A stretch of DNA of 64,000 nt from NCBI GenBank assembly GCA_951812925.1, contig OX638372.1, positions 44,266,245-44,330,244 on the forward strand, read 5' to 3'. The number at the start of each line of letters is the position of its first letter. The stretch's first letter is position 1. The stretch comes from Calliopum simillimum. Taxonomy: Eukaryota > Arthropoda > Insecta > Diptera > Lauxaniidae. The notes under the pieces were generated by a model. It saw nothing but the letters and a program-made list of their open reading frames with translations. It had not been told where the DNA came from and made no database searches. Below are positions 30,755 to 43,110 of the stretch, in pieces. A program made the position numbers and the translations under genes.

Positions 30755-31631
30755 CTGTAAAGAAATAAAAGGGGAAAATGAAATTTTAATTAATAAAATA
30801 AATACGGGTATAGATGTATAGTTCATTTCAATGGTAAATATTTAAAAAGTTAAAAAAAACGATGAATAATAAAATATGTATGTACTTAAAATAGTAGTAG
30901 ATTTACAAAAAAGTTTATAGAGTGCAATGACACCGAAGAATGAAACTAAAAATTGGCATAAAATAAAATCAAAACCAAAATTAAACAAAAGAAAAAATAA
31001 AATAAATAAATAAAACAAATAAAAAAGAAAATAAAACGTAACATAACAGTAGACTGTATGGCATGGCATAAGCACTTAAGTGATACCGCCTACGCTCACC
31101 ATTAACGGCCGTCAGTCAGTCAGTAACTTGGAAAAAATTTATCAAGAAGAAAGAGGACACATCACATGCAACGACTATTGTTGTTGTAAATAGCAATAAA
31201 AAAAATCTAAATTTTAAAAAAAGTTTCTGTTTAGACTTGGCATCAAAATATTTTCATATACACGACACAAACGTAGACAAAGTAAACATTCAAACAAAAT
31301 CTGTGCAAATGATAAAATGTCATGTGAAAAAGGGGATTCTAGAGAATCTACAAATGCGAAAAAGTTCTCTTTTTGTAGACAAAACAAATGAATGGCTATG
31401 GTTTACCTAGACAGAAAAAATAATACTTGTGACAAAAGGCACTTTTTTCTCTTTTCGAAAGCTAATTTAAAAATTTCGGTTCCTAAGGACGGAAATTATT
31501 TCGATATGAAAATTTTTTTTTTAAACATTTTGAAACTATTGAAGATAGTCCAAAATAACAATATCAGTAAGATAGTAAAGAATCGTAAAAGAAAATTAAT
31601 AGTGTATTATTAAAAGCATGGGATATTTCAA
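30755..31631 (-). other. Upstream Ptp10D intron sequence, low complexity
   Basis: Includes an AAATAAAATAAA-type tract (30960-31030) that opens a hydrophobic frame on the minus strand. It does not look like the missing signal-peptide exon because it lacks a phase-0 donor after a cleavage-like site. Confidence 0.5.
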
Positions 31632-32011
31632 TATACAGGCCTGTTACGTAATCCGTGTGGTTTCAAATACTTTTCATTTCCAAAGCTATCAAAATGAAAA
31701 CCGTGATCGTACGGTTGAAAATATTGGGATTTTTTTTTTTTTGAGAATTACTTGCTCTACAGCCAATAATCGTAAATGTATAAGAAAAAGTAACAGTTTA
31801 GGGGTTATTCGATAAAAATGAATTCGGTTTTTTAAGAATGTTTTCTAAACGGTAATTCTTTTATATATAAAAATCAATATTATTTGTGGAGCCAGTAATC
31901 CTCCACAGAAGGAATTTTTATATGTTTATTCAGCGAATTGACGTTTTCGTCAAAAAGCTTTCGAAGTAAAAATAAATTGAAACCACTCAGATTATGGAAC
32001 AGGCCTTATAA
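31632..32011. repeat. Inverted-repeat element, about 380 bp
   Basis: ACAGGCCTGTTACGTAATCC (near 31635) pairs with GATTATGGAACAGGCCT (near 31990), and pairing extends inward through GTGGTTTCAA. The middle contains TCTAAACGGTAATTCTTTT, similar to the loop of the 4621-5916 element. No target duplication seen. Confidence 0.55.
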
Positions 32012-32259
32012 GTCTAGAACTTTCAAAAAAAACACCAAAATGATTTTTCCATATCTTAACTTAACTCAAACTTTTCCAATTGAACCATTACTTTCCGAGT
32101 TAACATCTGATGGCATCGGATATTATCGAAAATTTATATATGTATATAAAAATGACTCTGTGTGTGAAGCATTATCACTCAGAAACTACTCGGCTAATCG
32201 AGCTGAAAATTTGGGAAAGAGTGTATCTCAGATATGAGAATGTTTTTATGCTAAACACG

Positions 32260-32800
32260 AAGGTTCCAAAGACCACCCAAAGGCTTCATAGTCAAAACGA
32301 AGAACATCTGGGTACGCTAGAGGGAAAATATCTATGGCTAACTTTCAACAAGTTTTAAGTGACAGTTTTCTGGGTCACCCGAAGGCTTGATAGTCAAAAC
32401 GAAAGAATATCTTGGTATACAAGAGGGAAAAAGATTTATGGTAAGCTATCAACAAACTTTAACTGATAGTTTTTTGGAATACCCGAAGGCTCCCGAAGGT
32501 CAGACAAAGCAATCATAGTCAAAACGAAGAATATCTAGGGATACGAGAGGGAAAAAACCTTAGTTGATATTTTCCTATGACACCCGAAGATCACCCGAAG
32601 GCTTCATAGTCAAAACGAAAAATATACAGATATACTAGAAGGAAAACATCTATGGCGAACTATCAACAAGCCTTAATTGACAGTTTTTTGGAATACCTGA
32701 AGGTTCCCGAAGGTCACTCGAAGGCTTCATAGTCAAAACAAAGAATAACGAGATGTACTAGAGGGAAAACATCTAATTGATGGTTCCCTGGGAATCGAGT
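32260..32800. repeat. Minisatellite-like tandem array, five degenerate units
   Basis: Units are anchored by GGCTTCATAGTCAAAACGAA at about 32281, 32383, 32509, 32599 and 32725, spaced 90-126 bp. Each also carries AGAGGGAAAA, ATCAACAA and GACAGTTTT blocks with CCCGAAGG joints. The spread in spacing suggests old unequal exchange. Non-coding. Confidence 0.75.
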
Positions 32801-34541
32801 TGTTTTTTCGTCAAGTCAGTCGTTGTTTTTTGTCAAGTCAGTGTTACTCTCTTTCTACATTTAATAAGAGTGTCCACTAAGTTTTTTTTGTTCCTCGGTA
32901 CAGTAGGCCCAAACCCCACATAAATAACAATACAGACAAAATAAGGGTATTTCTTAAAACGTGTAAATGCCTTTAAAACCTCGTAATAGTTGTCAAAATC
33001 AATACGAATTTTGACAGTTTAAAAATAATAAATGTAAGTTCAAAAATCAAACTAAAGTTAACATTCAAAACTCAACTTATGCCAATGCTTTAACTAAGTA
33101 AATGCTCAACTTCATTGCAAATATTTTTCTGTCGGGGTTTCAAATGAAACCAAATTGGATTGGAAATGCATTAGCAGTTCATATCGTAAACGTGTAGCAG
33201 TTTATTTGACTCTAATATTCACTTCATCGTTGCTTTTGGCACGCTGTCGTTGTTCACTTAAAATTCGCATAATTTTGTGTTTCCATTTTGAGATGGAGGA
33301 GTTTGCAATATCCGAATAGGGTTTACTTAGTTTAGTTTTATCTATACACTACCATTTTACTATCTACTATCTATCCAGTTGTTTGGATGCTCTTTTGCTG
33401 ATAGCGCAAAAGTTACATTTGTTGTGTGTTAATGGGGCAGTCAATTGTATGCAATTTGCAGTGCGGTGCATTTACCCTAAAAAATTTGCCTTTTCACTGT
33501 TAAAGTTAATAACGGGTGAATTTCGCGTCAATGATATCAAATGTCGTTGAAAATGTTGCAAACTAATATTTGGATTTTTTATGTTTTTCCATTTCATGAA
33601 AGTGCTCCATGCAAATGGAATTTTTATTTAGATGAAAGAGAGGGAAGGGCGGAGGTAAGGATGTTTCTCGAGTGCAAACTGACAGCGATGACTTCATGTG
33701 CGCTGCTACTATTCGTAGATATATGTATGTACATAGTAATAAAGAGAGACAAAGCATAATTTGAATGAAATGGAAATAGCAGTAGCAGTTTGATATGGTA
33801 GTGCAGACGTTAATATCCTGTATGGTTTTCAGATAAGCGTTTTATTTACAACTTCAGCAGAGTGTTGTTACAAAATGAGTTTGATGCATTGCATATATGC
33901 TTAATTATTCGTTATTTTGCATCATTACTATTTCTTGTTTATTTTTCTGACTAGACCACTATGACAATTTAAGTGTAAAATGTAGTGGCAACTATAAATT
34001 GAAGAAGTTATTTAGTGTTTTGTCTTGGAACTTGGTCAGCAAAAAAAATGTGTCTTTTTTTTTGAGAAAAGAAAAATTTAGTTTTTTGTTTGTTTTTAAA
34101 CCTTAAAGACCAGTCAAATTAGATGCTGGCTATATACGTTAGTCTGGCACTGATTTCAAATTGGGGTTTCCCCGTGAAGAACCAGGTAAACAATTTTGAT
34201 GTTTCTGATTTCAGTAATACTTGATTATGTTATCTAAGATATGTCCTCGCCAGGTATGCGTTACTTTGAATCAAATTTTTTAAGCCCACGGAGAAAAATA
34301 AGTGTCATCATTTATACTCCACTCGAGTAGTAAAAAATTACAGTAATAAACATTAAGTTTCAAACATAAATGAACATACGTATGAACTTTTTGTTTATTC
34401 CCTAAAGTAATATTTACAAATAAAATATGGTGAAATAATAAAGACATTGTATTGACTCTAAATTGCCTACATTTTCCTATACGTACAGTAAATTATGCTA
34501 TCCGCCAGAAAAATATACGTATATAAACATATTTTCTTCAT
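32801..34541 (-). other. Non-coding, probably Ptp10D first intron
   Basis: No repeat, RNA or coding exon recognised. Open frames at 33541-33759 and opposite strand are short and unsupported. Confidence 0.45.
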
Positions 34542-34740
34542 GATTCTAGTAAATAGACTTATGTTTGAGCAGACATTTGCTTAATGTACAAATTTTATAC
34601 CTACTCATCACATAGGTCAGTTGTGTAGCGGTCTAACAAGTTTGTAATTGTAAGTTAAAATAATATTTTCTATCTAACACACGGACGTACTCCGGTTCGA
34701 ATCCTAATGCGGTCGGGTGAATTCTTTTTTTACGTAATTT
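34542..34740 (+). mobile_element. tRNA-related SINE-like repeat, copy A
   Basis: About 195 bp shared with 36606-36800. Both have CTAGTAAAxxxxxx, an ATGTTT(G)AGCAGAxATTTGC block, a GGTCTAAC A-box-like part, CACACGGA and the B-box GGTTCGAATCC (34694-34704), then a T-run. The tRNA fold is interrupted, so it is not a working tRNA. Confidence 0.65.
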
Positions 34741-36605
34741 TTTTTTTTTTTTTGTTCGAAACTTTAAAAACAAGCAGCTAAATTAGAGACATGGGGTTCT
34801 CCAATATTGTTTAATTTATTTTTCGTTTTATTGAAGCCAGACAATTAACAACAAAAAACCATCAAAATGTATTTTTTTTTAAATAAAAATAGTCAGACAT
34901 ACTTATTTGCTATGGCATGATTGATGACATTTTAAGTAGCATTTCGTGTTTGACTGTTGGAAGTCGGAAGTGGTAACTCAGTACGGTAATGGCATTTTTA
35001 CATACTACATAAAAGCTTACGTGTTAACATGTTTTGGCCACAATTTATATTTTTTAAGTTTTTTTTTTTTATTGCATAGCGTGTTGGCAACAATTCTTTT
35101 GTTGTAATTTTAAGCGACAAAAAGATTAACGAAAACTAACAATGTTAGATGCAGGAAATACATGACGTATGAGTGATATTTAATTTTTTATTCAGCAGTT
35201 TCAAATTAAATAACTAAGTACTTAATTTAACACAAAACGAAGGAATTTCTAATTTTGTACCAATTGTAGTCAGAACATATTTTTTTATAAATATTATTGC
35301 TTATTTTTTACAAAAGTCTATAAATGGACAAAAATTATGTCATACACATTATGTGCCCTAATAGTCGGTTATTTAAAGGCTATCATGTCCCGTACATATT
35401 TGGATGAATCAAAATAAAACATAATATTCTTCTGGCCAGGAGAATATTCAGTAAGCTATATTTATTTTTGGGTCTGAAGTAACTTTATTCAGGTAGTCAA
35501 ATATATCAAATGTACGAAACCGATAGTGATTAGAAAATATTTGGTGTTTTTTTTTCAAGAAAAGTTCGCTTATGTAAAAAATGTTTTTTACTTAGCATGA
35601 TACTCATGACATTTGGAATGTTTTCTTTTTTCAAGAAAAGGTAATATTTTAAAAAAATATAGTAATGAAATCAATGACAATTTAATGTTAACTGAATCTT
35701 AAAATTTATTACCATTTTTACGACTATACACATGCCAATGGATATTGCAAGTACCACTTGGTGTACTTTTTATTAAAAACGTAACAGAGGAACGTAAGAC
35801 AATTAAAAACAAAACAAATAAAAAATGTAAAACGTAAAACCAAATATGAACACATGCTCAAAATTAAGCTTGAAATGCGTTTACATTAATTTCACACACA
35901 TACGTAGTACAAATTTTACTAGAAAATCCCAACCACTTAACCACAATTCCGATGAACCAACGGACGGACGCGTAGAAAAGTTGAGCTTTTTGTTTTACAA
36001 CACTGCAAATGCAGCCACAATTTACATAAAATTTGTTCATTTTATAAAGCGTTTTGCCTCGTTTGCACCTGACTATATAAAGGTGTTACAACAAACAAGA
36101 ACACACCAAACTGTTGGTAACAAAATTGTAATAAATTTAAAACAAATTGAATTCAAATTGCAAGAAAAAAACAAACTTTTCTGCACGCAGAGTTTCATAA
36201 AAGTTAAAGTTTTTTGTTTTTAACCCGCCACGCGTCAGTAACTTTGTTGCTCATTGAGTTATGCTGTGCTGCTGCCAAAGGGAGGCGTGTCATTATGCGT
36301 ACCTTGCGAAATGTGCTATGTTTTTGCACACTTTTAGTGAATTTTGCAAAGTATCACACTAAGTGCATACCAAATAGGAAATATTGGCAATGATTTTTGA
36401 TAGAAAAAAAAACTAAACTTTAAAACGTTATTCCAAAAATATATTCAAAAATCAAGGTCTTTACAGAACACTAAAAATATTTGGATGTTTAATTTTTTAA
36501 AAGTGTTATTTCGACAATATTTTACAAAGAGAGTCTGCATTTACCTCATCGTTTGAACAGAATTACCAGAAATTTAAGAAAAATATACAACCATTTTTAC
36601 TTTAT
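34741..36605 (-). other. Non-coding stretch with one orphan open frame
   Basis: Contains a 125-codon + strand frame at 35846-36223, which I do not recognise and which lacks splice or codon-use support. Otherwise AT-rich; nothing else seen. Confidence 0.4.
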
Positions 36606-36800
36606 AATTCTAGTAAAAATATTCATGTTTGGTCAGATATTTGCGTAATATAAAAATATTATACCTCTTCATCATTTACTTATATCAGTGCAGTAGAGGT
36701 CTAACTAGTTCGTAATTGAAAGCAAAAAATAATACTTTTCTTCCTTATCACACGGATGGACACCGGTTCGAATTCTAGTGCGGCCAGTTCGTTTTTTATT
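36606..36800 (+). mobile_element. tRNA-related SINE-like repeat, copy B
   Basis: Second copy of the 34542-34740 unit in the same orientation, with B-box GGTTCGAATTC at 36765-36775 and a following T-run. The divergence is considerable (roughly a quarter of positions by eye), so the copies are old. Confidence 0.65.
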
Positions 36801-38807
36801 TATTTTTTTTTTTTTGAACTTCACAGCAAGGTGAATATCACATAAATTATTTCAAAATTACTATTATTACTATTACAAATTACTATTCTGTGAGGTTATT
36901 CGAAAATTCTGAGTTCACTAAGACATTAAGGCAAAATTTCTTTTATTGGTGTGTTGTCACTATATTGACTTGCAATTCTAGTAAAATTTACTAGAAATAA
37001 AGTAATACAAACTTTATTTTTTCTCCGTGCAGGCACCAAAAGTTTCATTATGATGTAAGCAGTAAGGGCCTGCATAAGACATCTTGAAATATACATAGTG
37101 TACTTTTTTATTACTGACACATTTTACACTAAGCTAAAGTATTTGATCTAAAAACTTCAAGATTCAAATTTTCTCTGCACACTGATTTTGTTTTGATATT
37201 TAAGTACACTGACTTTTTTTATCAGTGTCAAGCAATAACCTGATTTAAGCAATTACTTCAGTGTACTGCATTTAATACAAACTAATACTTCAGGTCAGTG
37301 TAAAACGTGCGAATAGAAAAACTATAGTGAAAATAACACTCGTAAGTTGCAATGCATTGGTAACCCAGAATGAAAGAGAGAAAGAGAGAGCCTATACAAA
37401 AAAGAAGCACAGAAAGAGAATGAAAATCTACTATTGTCACAAAAGAAGCATTTTATTTCGTACATTACAACTACAGTATATACACTGAATAAAACTGAAG
37501 CAATTCAAACAAGACAGTTCAGTGCAGTATTTCTTTTTTTTTTTTTTTGTAAGCGACACTGAACTGAAGTATTTGATAAATAAAAAGTGGGTACAAGACG
37601 GAACGTATCTTGAAAATATATGTCTTAAGGCTGTCCATAAGCCACGTGACGTAAAAATTTGCTAAAATTTACCACCTCCTTTTTTATAATTCTCAGAAAA
37701 TATCAACCTTAGGGCAAATGCGTTTAAGCCAGATTTTTTCGCCCTGCAACTTTTTCAAATTCCCTTTATTTGAAATTATCTTGCGATGTATATTCGAATT
37801 CATTAAATCTTTGGAATGATTTGGTCACGCTCCGGGCGTAAACTATACAAATTTAGAAAGCAGAAATCTTCAGTATGTAATAATGATAGAGTTATTGGTG
37901 GTAAGTAGACTAAGTAAATTTTGGCAGAAGTGTTTGGACTTTCAGAATTTCGTGCGCACATTCACTGTGAAACCCATTTGGTATATTATTTTTGGCCAGG
38001 CAAAAGATAACTTGCCATTTTTCTCCCTACTGGGTGTACAATATAACAACATGTGTAGGTGATAACGAACATGCTTGAAGCGTGTTGCCATATTTTTATG
38101 TTGTGCTATGCATATTTCGCAATGCTTAAATGTTATATTCTACCAAATATTTCCGTTCATTGGTGCGTTCATTTGTACGCTTTGCCAACTTTCAGTTCAA
38201 ATAAATTCATGCTAAATAAATATGTGAAAATTGAAATTACAAAAAAAGTGTTGCCAACCAAACTGTTTGCTAAATGTGTTGTGGATTTAACACATGTCGG
38301 TTCATTTCTGTTGAAAATTTATTATTTGTGGATTTATTTTTATGTTTTTACTTTGAAAAACTGAAAACAAGCGTTATATTAATAGATGTTCCTGTTGAGA
38401 GTTAGGGTTTGAAGGCGTGGCACTACCGTGTGTTGTGCGTGGGATTTGTGCTGCAACTTATGTGTGTATTAACATATGCATACATACTCGTACATATGAA
38501 TGCAAAAGCTTTTGTTTGTTTAATATTTTTAGTTGTGAGTTTTAAGGATTAAGTATTTGCACTTAATGTTGAGGGCAAGTGTGCAGTTTATTCAAAGTGG
38601 ATTAAAATATGTTAGTTATTTCACGTAGTGCGTTTAAATAGTTTTAAGCGGTTTTTCTCACAGATTTAGTTTGCTTTGGCAGAATAAAAGCCAAAATCAG
38701 ATAAGCATTAGCGCAAAGTTTTTAATTTTTTCGCACTTATCTCTACATTAATACAAAGCGGATTAAAAAAAAAAAAAAAATTTTGCTAATTCTGTACTCA
38801 CTCATGA
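36801..38807 (-). other. Non-coding stretch
   Basis: A GA-rich tract at 37370-37425 and AT-rich sequence. The 101-codon frame at 38059-38364 is hydrophobic, has no domain and is not called. Confidence 0.4.
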
Positions 38808-39168
38808 AAACGCTGTTTTTAGGCTTATGGCGTAGCTACAGTAAAAAGTAAAATTTCTTTCGTTTAATGGGATCGAATAGCCAAATCCTCAAAATGAGAC
38901 AAAATTTGCTGCAGAGTATGAAATGTGTTATTGTCAATAAGGAGAAGTCAATGAGACAAAAAATGGGCGATGCCACGCCTCCAAAATATTTTGAAATTTG
39001 TATGGGGGATGAAATTCCTTCGTTCCAAGGATCATACCTCTTAAAAAAGAATCCTATTGGAAAAGTTTGAAGGTATGTTTTGATAAGGAAGAGTTTAGCT
39101 TTTCGATGCCATTAACGAAAAAGAATTTCACCTTTTTATGTAGCTACGCCATAAGACTGAAAACAGCA
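38808..39168. mobile_element. 361-bp foldback element
   Basis: The arms GCTTATGGCGTAGCTACA (38823) and TGTAGCTACGCCATAAG pair, with extension through AAAATTTCTTTCGTT and outward through AACGCTGTTTT/AAACAGCATTTT. The interior contains GCGATGCCACGCCTCC, a phrase also met in other elements of the window. The small + frames are shadows. Confidence 0.7.
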
Positions 39169-39489
39169 TTTTCTCTAACGTCACCTAAGGAATTTCGAAA
39201 TCCTGAAAGTACTTATATTGACAACTCTGAGGCTGTAGTTGGGTTTTCCATTGAAAAGTATATAAGACGACTTATATGAATACCTGTGTAATATCCCTGT
39301 AGGACCGAAATATAAAGCAAACTCGGTCAATTGTATCAAAAATGGCCCAAATGTAATGCATAATCGCCATTAGTAACAAAAGTGGTCTAATTGTGTATCG
39401 AATGCTTCAGTGAAATTTTAACGTTACTGACTACGTACTGTTTGGCTGTTCGCCGATTGGGAAGAAGTGCAAATGATAGTGTATCTGTC

Positions 39490-39535
39490 TAGTGACTTAC
39501 GCTGCTAGAAGAAGTCCGGGTTCATATCCTCAGTG
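39490..39535 (+). mobile_element. tRNA-like B-box fragment
   Basis: GGTTCATATCC at 39519-39529, preceded by CGCTGCTAGAAGAAGTCC, resembles the T-arm part of a tRNA-derived SINE. No complete cloverleaf. Confidence 0.4.
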
Positions 39536-39615
39536 ATTTTCAATTCCAATTTTAAAATTTCTATTAATTTATACAAAATTTGTCTGAAGAGTCTTTGGAG
39601 CAGAAAATGAAACAG

Positions 39616-39761
39616 ATCGTCGGCTGAATATTATTTTGCCGTAAACGCCACTTCGTTGAAAAAACAAAAGCACATAACTTGTGTAGAGACGAGCACAAGT
39701 TATCTGCTTTTGCTTTTTCAACAAAGTGGCGTTTACGGCAAAATATTACTCAGCCGACGAT
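39616..39761. mobile_element. 146-bp hairpin MITE
   Basis: ATCGTCGGCTGAATATTATT at the left end and its near-complement at the right end. Arms of about 65 bp pair through TTTGCCGTAAACGCC and TTTGTGCTTGT-like sequence around GTGTAGAGACGAG. Confidence 0.8.
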
Positions 39762-39810
39762 ATGTCGAGGAATAACATAAAAAAAATTAATAAAAAAATT
39801 TTCATCCACA

Positions 39811-39880
39811 CGGAGATTCGAACCCAAAATACATTGCTCAAAAATATATAACGCACATTCGGCTATGAAACCTTTTGTCA
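39811..39880 (-). mobile_element. tRNA-like SINE head
   Basis: On the minus strand an A-box-like TAGCCGAATG near 39866-39875 precedes B-box GGGTTCGAATC at 39815-39825, ending CTCCGTGTGGATG. Mispaired stems argue against a true tRNA. Just to the right, two 31-bp near-repeats of GGTCCGAxTGTAxTGCATAA lie at 39961 and 40002. Confidence 0.55.
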
Positions 39881-40049
39881 TTTTTGTGAAAAATTTGAAT
39901 TTTAGATTAAATTTGTTAAATCTTATAAATAAAATAAAAAAAAAAAATTGGTATTTTTTTGGTCCGAATGTAATGCATAAGGAGACAATTGACTTTTTTC
40001 TGGTCCGATTGTAGTGCATAAGGAGACAATTGGTTACGTCCAATGACAA

Positions 40050-41664
40050 ACAATGTAAAACGCAAATAGAACTTTATATAAGATGGGAGCAGAATTTGGA
40101 CTAGTCGGTTTCTCCCATGGAGTAGTTTGCAAACTAGTTTTGGAATAGTCCGTGGTCCTGCAGGGATGTTGTCTATTTTTCTTAGCCAAACACATATATC
40201 TAAATTTTTGATAAACTCATAATGGAGCATTTCATAGAACATCTTAAATCATTTTTTTTCTATAGGCCTTTTTTTTCGAAAGTAGGCTTTAAAACATGTT
40301 CTAATGTTAAACACTTAATCTTGTCCTGGAGAAAGTTGAATGAAAACAGAACAAACATAAGTTTTTCAACTGCCTCTTATACTTTTCCATCGGAAATTTC
40401 CCGATGATTCTAGTGATTTTGTCTACACTGAGAACGCGTACTGTTCAGCAACGATATTTACCACTTTGTCTCGTTGCTTCTTCAAGTTTTTTAGTTTCTT
40501 TCTTTTTTTATCACATGTGTTTAGTACATAGTTTCTTCGGCTGCCCCCAAATGGTGCTAATACTTAGTTTTATTACACAGGGTGCAATGAATGTTAATTT
40601 TTGGTATTTTTCAAAATTGTTTCAAGTACCAACTACATATGTGGAAAATTCTTTCATTTATATGTTGATGGAAGAATTTGACACATTTCTCAGTGAAATT
40701 TTGATCAACGAACTGTGTGGGCCCTTAACTACTGTTTTATTTAGATTGTTTCTAGAAATCCCCCATCAGATTTTCATAAGTCAAAAATATCCGAAATGAT
40801 TATTTTTGAATCAGCCTCTTAATTATTCGGTAATGTAGGTAAATTTCATAGCTTACTTTAAGTCAAGCTTGGTTTTTAATTGTTATATTGCTATTAGCCC
40901 ACTTAGTATTTCGTAATCTTATTGTGTCCAAATAAAGCGATTGTCATATGATATGATAACTTGTCCATTTGTCCATTTCAAAGATTTATTGTAGAAAATA
41001 ACTCTTAACAAATAACTCAAAATAGTAATAATCAAGTCGAGCGAAAGTCACAATTAAAATCGTCAACTTGTGAAAAATTTTTTTTTCTTATTGTTGTTTC
41101 ATGTATCTCTATTTGTATTTTTTCTTTTTTATTTCAATGATATTTTTATGCGTTTCATTTCACTTTTCTTTTACCTTTTTTATCTCTATTGCAACCATTT
41201 CTGTCTGAAAACTTTTGAACAACATCGACAGCAATAATTGAAATCAAGCTTAACTTGTTCACTACTGCGGCTACTACTTTTTTAAGCGTATTTGCTACGC
41301 TTTTGCTACTTCAGGTGGTGTTGGGCAAAAAAAAAAAAAAAACTTTTCTGTGGTTTTTTCGTTTGTTTACAATTTGTTGCGTTTCACCTACTGATTGAGT
41401 TTTAGTTTTTTTCTACACTGTAATTTTAAAATATCTTCTAAAAAATCGAACGCAAAAAAATTATGATACGAATTATTAACCGAATCTGAGTTCAGAATTG
41501 CTCGAAATATTCTTTAAGAAATATGTTCCAGAAAATTTATTTTTCAATGGCATCCAGTTAACAATAATCTTGCTCATCAAACTTTTTCAATTAAGATTTG
41601 GAAGATTCTGATCATTTTAGGCCTAGTACATGTTTTACGTCATATGCCGTCTTCTTGAGTATAA
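40050..41664 (-). other. Non-coding stretch
   Basis: The + strand frame at 40404-40799 (131 codons) is hydrophobic and T-rich with no motif. I see nothing else I can support. Confidence 0.4.
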
Positions 41665-42706
41665 AAAGAGTTTTGCCTGCCACACACTGGTTCAAAATCC
41701 CTAAAAGCTTTGCAAAAGTCGAAATCATTAAAGTTTCAAGACGAAATTTTTTACCTGGGGGTTTTTGAGGTCGCTGAATTTGATGTTAGATTTTTAAAAA
41801 AGAAAATGGCGGACAATTTGCATAAATATTCAACCAAATCTAACAAAAAAATGTACTCGGGGGTTTTTGGGATCACTGATTCCGAATCTGATATTAGAAT
41901 TTAAGAAAACAAAATGGCGGATTTGAAATGGGAAAAAACAACACTTGCACAATTTTTGTATCTAATTTAAAAATTTATTTCAAAACTTTAAATTTGATAG
42001 AGTTGTGTGCAACGTTAAATTGGTCTACATAAGAATGGGTTTTAGATTCCTTTATCATGGAGTATAAGCTGTACAATAATATAAAAATTTTATCATTTCG
42101 GGCGAGCATCTCATATTGACACTTGGCCAGCAATATGAGTTAAATTTTCCTCTGGTTGCTTCAGAAAAAACCGCGTCAAACAAAAAGGGCAAAAAAAGGC
42201 ACCTCAACTTTTTTATTTTTGTTAGAAAAGGTTTAAATCTTCTTAAATCCGAAAAATCTTGGTGGTATGACGTGGTATAAATTAGTTCTGGGCTTTTTTC
42301 ATAACCATTGCAAGCTGATTTTGTGAAATAATTTGATTTTAAGTTAACCACAATTAACGCAAAAGTATAAATTATTGCAAGTTTTCAATATAGAAGTTCG
42401 ATAGTATTTTCTTTTACAAAGAGATTCCACATTCTAACATTAAAATCGGTTCAGTTTTACAGTAACCACACAATTTTTACAGTGAACATTAAATTTTTAC
42501 TTTTAACTCACAGAATTTTTCGTCTGAGAAGCGTACTTTTGGAGAGATCACAAGAGCATTTTAGGAATACCTGGATCTTTCTTATAAATTTTTTGAGGTC
42601 TATGAATATCTGTTAGACAATACGATCCATAAAAAGTTAGTTTAAAAAAACTTTTGGCCAGCTTTTTAGGATTTTGAACCAGTGTGTGCCGTGGCAAAAC
42701 AAAGAA
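41665..42706. repeat. Inverted-repeat element, about 1.0 kb
   Basis: GCCACACACTGGTTCAAAAT (near 41680) pairs with ATTTTGAACCAGTGTGTGCC (near 42670), and CCCTAAAAGCTTTGC with its partner further in. Within lie two ATGGCGGA-containing units (41800 and 41910) and a GGATCACTGATTCCGAATCTG-like phrase shared with 10548-11083. No coding capacity. Confidence 0.6.
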
Positions 42707-42977
42707 CAGTGTTTTTTGAACTTTAAGATGAGTAGGTACACTAGGCAGTATTGATAACCATATAAAAAAAAATGTTTGCTTTAAACCGCCCATTTTGAAA
42801 GCTTATCGGCTTTGATCTTTAGGAAAAAAACATTTTTTTTTACGACCTCTAAATAATACGCGAGTTGAAGCCCATAAAAAATCATAAAATTCATCTCAAT
42901 AAAGTTTCCTTAAATTGTTGAATTTGAAGAAGTTATAGCGAATCTAAAATTTCAGTACAAAATATTAAAAACAGGAT

Positions 42978-43110
42978 GCTAAAAAACGAAAATCGCCTCC
43001 TAAAACTATGCAAAATTCTTTTTTTTTTTATTTATTTGCATACTGTTTGAAATGCAAAATGTTAAAAAAAACAATATTGCATAGTTTTAGGGGGCGATTT
43101 TTGTTTTTGA
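42978..43110. repeat. Short hairpin
   Basis: AAAATCGCCTCCTAAAACTA pairs with TAGTTTTAGGGGGCGATTTT around a T/A-rich loop. Probably another small foldback MITE. A second short inverted pair (AATGAAAAGTAAAT/ATTTACTTTTCAAT) follows at 43155-43215. Confidence 0.6.

Noticed and set aside
30842..31075. Hydrophobic minus-strand frame near the first exon, considered as signal peptide
   Set aside because: It comes from an AAATAAAATAAA tract and has no suitable donor site.
32260..32800. CRISPR-like spaced repeats
   Set aside because: Eukaryotic nuclear DNA; units are degenerate, over 90 bp, with similar spacers, so a minisatellite.
34615..34725. A true intron-containing tRNA gene
   Set aside because: The B-box is good, but the acceptor and anticodon arms do not pair and a diverged second copy exists, so a SINE-like repeat is more likely.
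35846..36223. 125-codon + strand frame
   Set aside because: No motif, atypical composition, no neighbouring exon or promoter evidence; length is reachable by chance in this much sequence.
38059..38364. 101-codon + strand frame
   Set aside because: Same reasoning: composition-driven, no domain.
40404..40799. 131-codon hydrophobic + strand frame
   Set aside because: T-rich sequence yields hydrophobic residues; no recognisable family and no splice structure.
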